Positions 22,868 to 29,443 are shown, numbered from the stretch's first letter. The stretch is DNA of 32,048 nucleotides from Solirubrobacterales bacterium (GCA_012718975.1 JAAYBF010000003.1:1-32048); one strand, 5' to 3'. Notes: generated from the letters alone by a model not told the origin. Made by a program: numbers and translations.

Positions 22868-23155
22868 CCGGTGGCGGCCCACACATAACCACCCGCGCTC
22901 AAAACTGAGGCTCGCGCTCAGCTTCAAGAGGCCAGCCTCGCCCTGCCGCTGCCGGCGGGGATGCCCGCCGTAGGGAACCCCAGGACTCCCACCAACCCCC
23001 GGCCTTAAACCAACGCCTGTCCTGCTCGGCCCAAGAACCCAGGACCGCGCACCCGGCGGGGTATTCGAGCGTCCCCGCAGCGGCGTTCTCCGGGCCGCTG
23101 ACGGCGTCCGCGCGTTCAGATGGGTGGGGCTCCCTAGGGTTCCTAGGGCTTCTAC
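22868..23155. other. Non-coding stretch before the HEPN-like gene
   Basis: About 290 bp with no convincing gene on either strand. It is rich in CCC/GGG runs and contains the short repeat CCTAGGGTTCCTAGGG near 23133-23148. A promoter begins at its right end (23156). Confidence 0.5.
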
Positions 23156-23184
23156 TTGACGATTAGGCATAGCGCCGATAACGT
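23156..23184 (+). promoter_or_regulatory. Promoter of the HEPN-like gene
   Basis: TTGACG (23156-23161), 17-bp spacer, TAACGT (23179-23184). The spacer carries ATTAGGCATAGCGC, shared with the region before the lipoprotein gene at 25615-25640, so both may be controlled by the same island regulator. Confidence 0.6.
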
Positions 23185-23314
23185 CGCTTTCGCGGCGCGC
23201 ATCCGGGAGAGGCTGCGCGCCGCCGCCCCGGCCGCCTCCCTCCAATTTGAGCGGCCGGGGCCTTCCTTCCTTCGGGGGCCAGCGCCGCCGGCAGCCGCCT
23301 TAAACTCCGCCGCT

Positions 23315-24190
23315 GTGTCTGGATTCCGCCCGCTTTCTGTGCGCGAGGGCCTTGCCGCTGACGACGGCCGTTTCGACGCGCTCCATGAGGGGGTTCCGCC
23401 GTGGCTGTGGCGATCCCTCGACGAGTGGCTTGATCTGGTGTTCAAGCCCGGCGGCGGGAGGTTTGTAGCCGACGCGAAGATCGCGCAAGTTGAGATCGCC
23501 CTCCGAATCGTTCCGGCGCTTGATGGACCCGCGGGCGAGATGGCGCACCGCGATCTTCGGTTGCGCATGCGTCGGGACGGGGGGTTCGCGCTAGATGTGG
23601 TCGATCTCGTCGTAAGCACGCCGACGCTCTTGCATGACCAACCTGTATCCCGCCGCAGACTGGTGGCCGCCCTGAGGGTGGCTTTGGAGGCTGCCGGCTC
23701 GGCTTGGGAGCCGGTCCCTATCAAGGACGGCAAGACGTGGTGCTTGGCCCGGAGGGTGCCTGGCCCCGGCCATGAGGCCATCGGCGCGCTGGCGGCGAAC
23801 GCTCCTCGAACTGGCGAGCATCTACGTAAGGCGTGGGCAAGGCTCTACGGCCGACAGCCCGATCCACAGACTGCCTACTTGGAGGCGGTTCGTGCGGTGG
23901 AGTGCGCGGCCAAGCCGGTGGTCACGCCGAACGATTCTGACGCGACACTCGGGAAGATGATCCGGGCGATGGCGGACGCGCCGGCGAAGTGGAGCTTCGC
24001 TCTTGGGGAGACCGACGACGTTGCGGCAATGGCGCGGCTGATCTGGAACAGGAGGTTTCCCCGGCACGGCACCGATGATGAGTCGGAGCCGATCAGCGTG
24101 CCGATGGAGCGCGCCGAGCCGGCCGTTCACGTGGCCGTGATGCTCTGCCAGTTCTTCGTCTCCGGGGCCGTTCGTCGCGCCGATTCCTAG
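23315..24190 (+). CDS. HEPN-like / abortive-infection-type protein
   Basis: 291 aa from GTG 23315 (no good Shine-Dalgarno; a longer frame reaches 23156, but that start would be the promoter's -35 box). The N-terminal two thirds (EGVPPWLWRSLDEWLDLVF onward) are not recognised. The C-terminal third (about residues 190-285) looks like a HEPN-type helical domain: HLRKAWARLYG, AYLEAVRAVECAAKP, TLGKMIRAMAD, MARLIWNRRFPRHG, and a last helix. RRFPRH gives the R-x4-H pattern of HEPN ribonucleases. Such proteins are often defence or abortive-infection factors. Assignment rests on pattern recognition, not a profile search. Confidence 0.6.
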   Translation: MSGFRPLSVREGLAADDGRFDALHEGVPPWLWRSLDEWLDLVFKPGGGRFVADAKIAQVEIALRIVPALDGPAGEMAHRDLRLRMRRDGGFALDVVDLVVSTPTLLHDQPVSRRRLVAALRVALEAAGSAWEPVPIKDGKTWCLARRVPGPGHEAIGALAANAPRTGEHLRKAWARLYGRQPDPQTAYLEAVRAVECAAKPVVTPNDSDATLGKMIRAMADAPAKWSFALGETDDVAAMARLIWNRRFPRHGTDDESEPISVPMERAEPAVHVAVMLCQFFVSGAVRRADS

Positions 24191-24197
24191 CGCATCC

Positions 24198-24232
24198 GTA
24201 CGCTTGACGACCGTTTTGCGTACAGATAGACT
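24198..24232 (+). promoter_or_regulatory. Promoter and operator of the second serine recombinase
   Basis: TTGACG (24204-24209), 17-bp spacer, TAGACT (24227-24232): a good promoter. An inverted pair GTACGC (24198-24203) and GCGTAC (24218-24223) brackets the -35 box and could be an operator or a recombinase binding site. The leader to the ATG is about 65 bases. Confidence 0.65.
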
Positions 24233-24301
24233 CAGCCCGACAACGTAAGCGCCCCCGCGCGACTGGCATCGCCGGGGGCATGACACCGGGAGGAACCCCC
24301 G

Positions 24302-24937
24302 ATGCGAGTCCTAGCCTATCTCCGCGTGAGCACATCTGAGCAAGCCGATAGCGGCGCTGGCATCGAGGCCCAGCGGGCGGCGATCCTGGCCGAGGCAGAG
24401 CGGCGCGGATGGGCGCACGTCGAGTTCATCGAGGACGCCGGCTACTCCGCGAAGTCGCTCAAGCGGCCGGGTCTCGCCGACGCGCTCGACCGGCTCAAGC
24501 GAGGCGACGCGACTGTGTTGGTGGTCTCGAAGATGGACCGCCTCAGCCGATCCTTGCTCGACTTCGCGGGGATCATGCAGCGCGCTCAGCGGGAGGGATG
24601 GGCACTGGTCGCGCTCGACTCGCCCGCTGATCTCACGACGCCGACCGGCGAGGCGATGGCCGGCGTGCTCGCGGTCTTCGCTCAGCTTGAGCGCCGGTTG
24701 ATCGGCCAGCGGACCAAGGATGCCCTGGCCCGGAAGCGCGAGGCCGGAGTCAAGCTCGGGCGACCGCGAGAGATCGCGCCCGAGGTAGAAGGGCGGGTGC
24801 GCGCGCTGAGGGCCGAGGGGCTGAGCTTGAGGAAGATCGCCGCTGCGCTCGACGCCGAGGGGACCGCGACCCCCAAGGGTGGCCGATGGCAGCCGAGCAC
24901 CGTTCAGCGCATCCTCGCTCGCCCCGTCGCGGCCTGA
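24302..24937 (+). CDS. Small serine recombinase (resolvase/invertase family)
   Basis: 211 aa, ATG with GGGAGGA upstream. Catalytic domain 1-140: YLRVSTSEQ with the conserved Arg-Val-Ser, FIEDAGYSAKSLKRPGL, and KMDRLSRSLLDF, then the long E helix (QLERRLIGQRTKDALARKR). The C-terminal domain (about 145-211) begins LGRPREI and is a helix-turn-helix (GLSLRKIAAALDAEG, STVQRILAR). Unlike the integrase it keeps all catalytic arginines. Possible jobs: resolving dimers of the circular element or inverting a segment. No matching pair of crossover sites is proven in the window. Confidence 0.88.
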   Translation: MRVLAYLRVSTSEQADSGAGIEAQRAAILAEAERRGWAHVEFIEDAGYSAKSLKRPGLADALDRLKRGDATVLVVSKMDRLSRSLLDFAGIMQRAQREGWALVALDSPADLTTPTGEAMAGVLAVFAQLERRLIGQRTKDALARKREAGVKLGRPREIAPEVEGRVRALRAEGLSLRKIAAALDAEGTATPKGGRWQPSTVQRILARPVAA

Positions 24938-25294
24938 ACCCTAGGACCCCCAGCGCCCCGCGCGTTCGGATCGGGCGCGGTTCTCGAATCGCTTGGGGTC
25001 CGCGCGGAAAGAATCGGACTTTAGCCCGACCGGCCCCAGATGCGCGGTGGTGGTCCCGCACGACGGTCCCAACGACGGGCTTCATGACCGGCTACGTCAA
25101 CATCGACGGCGAAATGTCGATGTCAATTGACATTGGCGCTCACGTCAGCATCTACGTCAACATCTACGTCAACAGCCAAGGCAAAAGCCGGGATCACAGC
25201 CGAGGCAGAATTCGCAAGCACAAAAGCGCCCACGCTCGGTTAGCATGTGCTTTGCACTTTGTGCAAGAAGTTGACGTGCGTCAGCGCTTGCATA
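24938..25294. other. Intergenic stretch with tandem TACGTCAACATC repeats and a palindrome
   Basis: No convincing gene. It contains a perfect 14-bp palindrome ATGTCAATTGACAT (25120-25133), one TACGTCAACATC at 25093, and three 12-base units head to tail at 25141-25176 (CACGTCAGCATC, TACGTCAACATC, TACGTCAACAGC). A hairpin TTGCAC-TTT-GTGCAA (25252-25266) and a TTGACG box (25271-25276) stand before the first RNA copy. The repeats could be a partition, resolution or regulator-binding site. A 71-codon frame from 25084 translates the repeats but has no other support. Confidence 0.55.
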
Positions 25295-25425
25295 GGTAGC
25301 GACCCCAGGGAGCAAGGCTCCCACCGCAACCGCCCTATCCGCTGCTGGTACCAGTGGGAGGGATGAACTGAATGGCTGCGGGCCGCAAGGGGCGCACCTC
25401 AGGGGGCTACTGACCTTGCGGCAGG
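25295..25425 (+). ncRNA. Putative structured RNA, copy A
   Basis: Begins GGTAGCGACC and is followed by hairpin GGGAGC-AAG-GCTCCC, the block ACCGC, a second hairpin CCGCTG/CAGTGG, and a GC-rich tail GCAAGGGGCGCACC. The same order of blocks recurs 1.06 kb downstream (copy B) with paired changes that keep the first stem. A TTGACG box lies upstream at 25271. It does not code for a credible protein. Strand chosen from the upstream box; limits are approximate. Confidence 0.55.
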
Positions 25426-25614
25426 GTCGCCTGGTCAATGCTACCTGGAATAGCCGGCCGATACCTACTGGTTGGCGTCTAGGCGCTTCCGAAAAGGGTG
25501 CTATTAGCGGGGTTTTCGGACCTTTTAACCCTGGCGTAGTTATGCGTTCGTAGTTGCGGGTGCCCCTTTCGCTCCCTTGTTCCGGTCACCCGGCGCGGAG
25601 TGTCTATCGTCCGC
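25426..25614. other. Non-coding stretch between RNA copy A and the lipoprotein promoter
   Basis: About 190 bp without a credible gene. It contains runs such as GAAAAGGGTGC and GGTTTTCGGACC but no clear signal. Confidence 0.4.
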
Positions 25615-25643
25615 TTGACCATTAGGCTTAGCGCGTCAACGAC
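25615..25643 (+). promoter_or_regulatory. Promoter/operator region of the lipoprotein gene
   Basis: TTGACC (25615-25620) followed by ATTAGGCTTAGCGCGTCAAC, closely similar to the region at 23156 (TTGACGATTAGGCATAGCGC) and sharing GGCTTAGCGCGT with 20542. The -10 position is poor, which suggests dependence on an activator or another sigma factor. Confidence 0.5.
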
Positions 25644-25658
25644 GCGGGGGTGACGTAG

Positions 25659-26180
25659 ATGAAGCGGGTAGTGGTCCTGGTTGGTCTTCTGGCGGCGGCG
25701 GCGGGCTGCGGCGAGGCGGAGGTCGTGACGGTCACCGAGACCGAGAAGGGGGTTCGAGCTTCCGAGCGGTCGGCTGACGTTGCAGCGGCGGCGATAGGCG
25801 GGAGTCAAGAGGATGAGCAGGGTCTAGCGATTACGCCGCTCTCGTTTGAGCGCGGGATTGAGGCCCCATCGTGGGCGACGTTGTTGTCGGAGGGATCGCG
25901 CTCGCCGGACACCTATCAGTACGCACGGGTCGAACTGAAGGTCAAGAACAACGGCTCGGCTGGTACCCAAGTCTGGGGGTTCTCGCTGGTGGATCGGGAC
26001 GGCCGCCGCTACGGCGAGGCCAACTCGACTCTGTTTGAGCCGAACGCGATGGGCGAGACCGTTGGCCCGGATGAGCAGCTACGAGGGTTCGTCCCGTTCG
26101 TGATTCCCAAGCGGGCCAAGATCACGACGCTCCACTACGTGGCTCCTGGCGGTGTCGAGACTCTGAACTGGCAGCTCTGA
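25659..26180 (+). CDS. DUF4352 lipoprotein
   Basis: 173 aa, ATG at 25659. A lipoprotein signal ends in AAAAGC (cysteine at residue 17), so the mature protein should be anchored outside the membrane. After a short linker, residues about 60-173 form a DUF4352-type immunoglobulin-like domain: YQYARVELKVKNNGSAG, WGFSLVDRDGRRYGE, LRGFVPFVIP. Surface lipoproteins of this size on phages and islands often block superinfection or alter the surface; that role here is inference. A hairpin follows the stop. Confidence 0.75.
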   Translation: MKRVVVLVGLLAAAAGCGEAEVVTVTETEKGVRASERSADVAAAAIGGSQEDEQGLAITPLSFERGIEAPSWATLLSEGSRSPDTYQYARVELKVKNNGSAGTQVWGFSLVDRDGRRYGEANSTLFEPNAMGETVGPDEQLRGFVPFVIPKRAKITTLHYVAPGGVETLNWQL

Positions 26181-26182
26181 AC

Positions 26183-26210
26183 GTTGCGCCCGGTTGGCGA
26201 CCGGCGCAAC
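26183..26210 (+). terminator. Hairpin terminator after the lipoprotein gene
   Basis: GTTGCGCC (26183-26190) pairs with GGCGCAAC (26203-26210), with an inner GGT/ACC extension past a bulged C. It starts 2 bases after the stop codon. No T-tract. Confidence 0.6.
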
Positions 26211-26316
26211 CCCGGATAGGGGCCGGCAAATGGTCGATAGGAAGCCGGTAGTAGCGCTGTTTGGGCACGACGACGTGACCGGGCGGGCGGCAGAGTGTAA
26301 AGTGGTTGACACCCGT

Positions 26317-26347
26317 ACACCACTGGTCGGAATTCGACCAGTGGTGT
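26317..26347. repeat. 13-bp perfect hairpin before RNA copy B
   Basis: ACACCACTGGTCG (26317-26329) and CGACCAGTGGTGT (26335-26347) form a perfect stem with loop GAATT. It lies between a TTGACA box (26306-26311) and the start of RNA copy B, and has no counterpart in copy A except a shorter hairpin. It may be an operator or a 5' stem of the RNA. Confidence 0.8.
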
Positions 26348-26350
26348 AGA

Positions 26351-26475
26351 GGTAGCGACTCAGGGACCCTAGGGTCCCCACCGCGTTGGTCCATCCCCTG
26401 GTGGAGCAGTGGATTGGCCTCTTGCGGTGCCCGAGGGGCGGACCGGAAAGGTCCGCTGATCCTCAAGGTGAGTCG
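26351..26475 (+). ncRNA. Putative structured RNA, copy B
   Basis: Begins GGTAGCGACT and repeats the block order of copy A: hairpin GGGACCC-TA-GGGTCCC, ACCGC, second hairpin ATCCCCTG/CAGTGGAT with one mismatch, then a tail in which GCGGACC-GGAAA-GGTCCGC forms a third stem. The first stem differs from copy A by paired changes. No protein frame explains the similarity. Limits are approximate and the RNA class is not recognised. Confidence 0.55.
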
Positions 26476-26554
26476 CAGCAGCGATCCTACATGGTGCGCA
26501 CGTCTCGGCGGCCTCGAACGGGCAATGGTCCCGCAAATCGCGACGTTTTCGCGA

Positions 26555-26788
26555 TCAACTGGTAGCCGTCTGTTCTTGATCCCGGGTCGCCTGCTCCCGG
26601 ACGGTCCTTAGAGGGGCGCGGTCGCAGTCCTTGCATTGGGATACTCGCCCATCTAGGCGGCGGCGGTCCCGGCGGAAGCCGTTGAGCGCGAGTACCGCTC
26701 CGCATTTGGTGCAGGCCTTCGCCGTGACCGGCCCCGGCGGCGCGACGTAGAGCGGCTTCCGTAGGGCGGTAACCAATAACAACGCTAA
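26555..26788 (-). pseudogene. Detached 3' segment of the integrase gene (zinc-finger tail used only in the circular form)
   Basis: 77 sense codons and a stop, in frame with the integrase if the two ends of the element are joined at the AA core. The first codon (TTA, 26788-26786) spans the core. The segment codes a basic linker, then CTKC-x22-CKDC, a zinc finger of the kind seen in phage endonuclease VII-like and HNH proteins (CxxCG...L.F......DGR...CKxC). In the integrated state it has only a TTG without a ribosome site and should be silent. In the circle the integrase would be 670 aa with cysteines near 619, 622, 645 and 648. Confidence 0.85.
26772..26788. other. attR: right end of the integrated element
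   Basis: Arm ACCAATAACAACGCT (26772-26786) followed by core AA (26787-26788), then host sequence resuming the response regulator at its lysine codon. With attL this predicts attP as two perfect 15-bp arms around AA and attB as CATGTCTGC-AA-GCCGCTCC within the regulator gene. Confidence 0.92.
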
Positions 26789-27164
26789 GCCGCTCCGCTA
26801 CGGCGAGCTGATCTGCCGCGTGCGGGCGGTGCTGCGCCGCTCGGAGGGCCGCCGCCAGCGCGGGATCGTCCGCTACGCGGGCCTGACGCTCGACCCGGTC
26901 ACCCGTGCGGTGGCGATCGAGGGGCGGCCGGTGGCGGTCTCCTCGATGGAGTTCGCGCTGCTGCAGCGGCTCGCCGACCAACCGGACCGCGTCTACACCA
27001 AGCACGAGCTGCTGCGCGACGTCTGGGGCTACCTGGCCGAGGGGCGGACGCGCACCGTCGACACCCACGCCTGCCGGCTGCGGCGCAAGCTCGACGCGGC
27101 CTCGACGCGGCGCTGGGTGATCAACGTGCGCGGCGTCGGCTACCGGCTGACGGAGGGCGACTGA
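26789..27164 (+). pseudogene. Response regulator, DNA-binding half (3' part of the split gene)
   Basis: Codes the end of the receiver domain (KPLRYGELICRVRAVLRR) and a complete OmpR/PhoB winged helix: AGLTLDPVTRAVAIEG, SSMEFALLQRLADQPDRVYTKHELLRDVWG, RTVDTHACRLRRKLD, INVRGVGYRL. Translation could restart at the GTG at 26820, giving a free DNA-binding domain that might still act unregulated. The stop overlaps the kinase ATG by one base. Full function needs excision of the element. Confidence 0.9.
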
Positions 27165-27856
27165 TGGCCGCGGCGCTGGCGCTGGCCGCCCTCGGCGGCT
27201 GGGCGGTCGCGGCGCTGGCGGTGGTCGCGGCGGTGCGCCTGCGGCGGCGGCTGGAGCTGGTCGGCGACGCGGCCCACGAGCTGCGCGGCCCGGCGACGGC
27301 GCTGGTCTTCGCGGTCGCGGCGCTGCGCCGCGATCCCGCCGCGGCGCGCTGGGCGCCGCGGATCGACGGCCAGCTCGACCGGCTCGCCGTCGGCCTCGCC
27401 GACCTGGAGGCGGCGCGCTCCGGGTGTGCGGCGCAGGCGCGTCGCGAGCCGGTCCTGCTGGAGCGCGTGGTGCGCACGGCGGTCGACGCCTGGCGGGCGC
27501 CGTTCGCCGCGGCCGGGCGGGACCTCGCGCTGTGCTGGGAGGCGGGGCCGGAGCACGTCGCCGCGGACCCGGGCCGGCTCGCCCAGGCGCTCGGCAACCT
27601 GCTCGCCAACGCCGCCGAGCACGGCCGCGGGCCGGTGGCGGTGTCGGTCTTCCGGTCGGGCGCGGGCACGGTGCGGATCGAGGTGCGCGACGCGGGCGGG
27701 CGGGGCGAGCGTCGCGCCCCGGCTCCAGGCCGCGGCCGCGGCCTGCGGATCGCCAGGCGCGCCGCGCGCGCGGCCGGCGGCGAGCTGACGCTCGACCGCG
27801 GCGCGGGCGGCACGGTCGCCGCGCTCGACCTGCCGCGCACGGGGCGGGCGGCGTGA
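27164..27856 (+). CDS. Small membrane-tethered sensor histidine kinase
   Basis: 230 aa. One N-terminal membrane helix (about 4-24) with almost no extracellular part. H-box AHELRGPATAL with the phospho-accepting histidine near residue 38, N-box LGNLLANAAEHG (about 143), G1 region VRDAGGRG, G2 region GRGRGLRIARRAA. The absence of a sensor domain suggests it senses within the membrane or through a partner. It is the cognate partner of the split regulator (1-base overlap). The next gene starts 4 bases before its end. Confidence 0.87.
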   Translation: MAAALALAALGGWAVAALAVVAAVRLRRRLELVGDAAHELRGPATALVFAVAALRRDPAAARWAPRIDGQLDRLAVGLADLEAARSGCAAQARREPVLLERVVRTAVDAWRAPFAAAGRDLALCWEAGPEHVAADPGRLAQALGNLLANAAEHGRGPVAVSVFRSGAGTVRIEVRDAGGRGERRAPAPGRGRGLRIARRAARAAGGELTLDRGAGGTVAALDLPRTGRAA

Positions 27857-28560
27857 GCCGCGCGGTGCGACGGCGGCGCGGCGCTGCGCTGCTGGCGGTT
27901 GCGATCGCCTGCGGCGCGCTGGCGGCGGCGCAGGTCCAGGGGCGCGTCGCCGAGCTGGAGCGCAGCGTCGGCGCGCCGGTCGCGGTCGTGGTCGCCGCGC
28001 GCGACCTCGAGCCGGGCACCGAGCTGGCGGCCGGCGACCTGCGCGCCGCGGAGGTCCCGGCCCGCTACGCGCCGCCGGACGCGGCGAGCGCGCCCGCGCA
28101 GGCGGTCGGGCTCACCACGGCGGGCCCGATCGCCGCCGGCAGCCCGATCACCGCGGGGGTGCTCGGCGCCGACGTCGCCGGCGGGGGGCCGGGCGCCCTG
28201 CGCCGCGGCGAGCGGGCGGTCGACGTCCGGGTCGCGGGCGGGGCGGCGCTGGCGGACGCGGCGCCCGGGACGAGGGTCGACGTGCTCGTCTCGACCGACC
28301 CCACCGACGGGCCGGGCCGCTCGTTCGTCGCGCTCGAGGACGTCGAGCTGCTCGGGCTGGGCGCCGGCGCGCCGTCCGATCTGGCCGCTGACCCGGCGGC
28401 CACCGCGCCGGCGGCGACCGCGACCCTGCGCGTCACGCTGCGCCAGGCGGTCTACCTCACGGCCGCCGAGGCGTTCTCCGGCGGCCTGCGCCTGCTCCCG
28501 CGCCCGCCCGGCGACCGCCGCCGCGTCGGCCGCGCCACCGTCGGCGCCACCGACCTCTGA
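27853..28560 (+). CDS. SAF-domain protein of the CpaB type (Flp pilus assembly)
   Basis: 235 aa, GTG start overlapping the kinase stop. A basic start and one membrane helix (about 8-25) lead to an SAF domain (VAVVVAARDLEPGTELAAGD, PAQAVGLTTAGPIAAGSPIT) and a RcpC/CpaB-like region (GERAVDVRV, PGTRVDVLVSTD). CpaB proteins help assemble Flp/Tad pili in the cell envelope. No other Tad genes are in the window, so the two-component pair may control pili encoded elsewhere, or this may be a stand-alone envelope protein. Confidence 0.78.
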   Translation: MSRAVRRRRGAALLAVAIACGALAAAQVQGRVAELERSVGAPVAVVVAARDLEPGTELAAGDLRAAEVPARYAPPDAASAPAQAVGLTTAGPIAAGSPITAGVLGADVAGGGPGALRRGERAVDVRVAGGAALADAAPGTRVDVLVSTDPTDGPGRSFVALEDVELLGLGAGAPSDLAADPAATAPAATATLRVTLRQAVYLTAAEAFSGGLRLLPRPPGDRRRVGRATVGATDL

Positions 28561-28564
28561 GCGG

Positions 28565-29257
28565 TCAGGCGGGGCGGAGCGTCTCGACGGTGCCGTCGGG
28601 CGTGCCGAGGACGGCGGACTCGGCCATTGCGATGAAGAGGCCGTGCTCGAGGACGCCGGGGACGCGGCGGAGGCGATCGGCGAGCGCGTCGAGGTCGGCG
28701 TCGGCCGGCAGCTCGCAGTCGAGGATGTGGTGGCCCTCGTCGGTGACGAACGCGCCGTCGCCGGCGTGGCGCAGCTCGACGGCGCCGAAGAGCGGGGCGA
28801 GCCGGCGGGCGGTGTCGCGCCAGGCGAAGCGGGCGACCTCGACCGGCAGCCGGAAGCCCTCGCCGAGCCGCTCGACCCGCTTGGCGGTCTCGGCCACGAC
28901 GACGAACCGGCGCGCGGCGGCGATGACGATCTTCTCGCGCAGCAGCGCGCCGCCGCCGCCCTTGATCAGCCGCAGCTCGGGGTCGACCTCGTCGGCGCCG
29001 TCGAGCGCCAGGTCGAGCGCGAAGGTCCCGTCGAGCTCGACGACCGCGATGCCGGCCGCCTCGGCGCGCGCCCGCGTCAGCTCGGACGCGACCGCCGCGC
29101 GCAGCGGCGGACCGTCGGGCCAGCGCTCGGCGATCCGCTCGACGGTCCGCCAGACCGCTCGGCCGGAGCCGAGGCCGATCGTCGTGCCTGGCTCGATCAG
29201 CGCGACCGCGGCGGCCGACGCGGCGTCGCGGGCGGGGGAGGGCTCGACGGTGCTCAT
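28565..29257 (-). CDS. rpiA: Ribose-5-phosphate isomerase A
   Basis: 230 aa enzyme interconverting ribose 5-phosphate and ribulose 5-phosphate in the pentose phosphate pathway. Motifs: TTIGLGSGRAVW (phosphate-binding loop), DGADEVDPELRLIKGGGGAL with the catalytic Asp/Glu/Lys set, and REKIV. ATG at 29257. It converges with the CpaB-like gene with only 4 bases between them and no obvious terminator. Confidence 0.95.
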   Translation of the reverse strand: MSTVEPSPARDAASAAAVALIEPGTTIGLGSGRAVWRTVERIAERWPDGPPLRAAVASELTRARAEAAGIAVVELDGTFALDLALDGADEVDPELRLIKGGGGALLREKIVIAAARRFVVVAETAKRVERLGEGFRLPVEVARFAWRDTARRLAPLFGAVELRHAGDGAFVTDEGHHILDCELPADADLDALADRLRRVPGVLEHGLFIAMAESAVLGTPDGTVETLRPA

Positions 29258-29413
29258 CGCGCGCCAGCATCGCGCGGGCGGCGGACGAAAGCCACCCGGC
29301 GGCGGCGGCGAGCTGGCCCGCCGCCGGGACCGGACGACCGGGAGCGACTGGCTCCGCCCGCCGCTCTGAGCTACGATCTAAGTCTGGCCGTATCAACTTC
29401 CATGAGGGAGTCG

Positions 29414-29443
29414 TTGACGGGTCGCCGGCCGACCCGCTACTGT
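29414..29443 (+). promoter_or_regulatory. Promoter of lon
   Basis: TTGACG (29414-29419), 18-bp spacer, TACTGT (29438-29443), about 38 bases before the lon ATG. A small dyad CTTA-TCAATCG-TAAG follows at 29445-29459. No clear HAIR or CIRCE heat-shock operator is seen. Confidence 0.6.

Larger units (their letters stand above)
15461..26786. mobile_element. 11.3 kb integrative element of the serine-integrase type (phage satellite-like)
   Basis: Bounded by perfect 15-bp inverted repeats with an AA core at each end, and carrying a large serine integrase at the left end. It splits a host response regulator gene, whose frame is exactly restored when the flanks are joined at AA. Contents: integrase, XRE and HTH regulators, a five-gene leftward operon, orphan prohead protease, RepA-like ATPase with iterons, HEPN-like protein, second serine recombinase, DUF4352 lipoprotein, two putative RNAs, and a zinc-finger exon that joins the integrase in the circle. 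Base and codon use are less GC-extreme than the flanks. No structural phage genes, terminase, relaxase or conjugation genes are seen, so it is a satellite, mobilised island or heavily reduced prophage. Confidence 0.93.

Noticed and set aside
22868-23010. A third copy of the structured RNA, suggested by GTAGGGAACCCCAGGACTCC near 22970
   Set aside because: Only the first block is vaguely similar; the hairpins and later blocks are missing.
23156-23314. Extended start of the HEPN-like gene at TTG 23156
   Set aside because: That TTG is the -35 box of a good promoter, so translation from it is implausible; the first credible start is GTG 23315.
25093-25176. CRISPR array
   Set aside because: The repeats are 12 bases, mostly head to tail without unique spacers, and no cas genes are present.
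25084-25299. 71-codon frame starting MTGYVNIDGEM
   Set aside because: It is the translation of the TACGTCAACATC repeats, lacks a ribosome site and family match, and its end runs into the promoter of RNA copy A.
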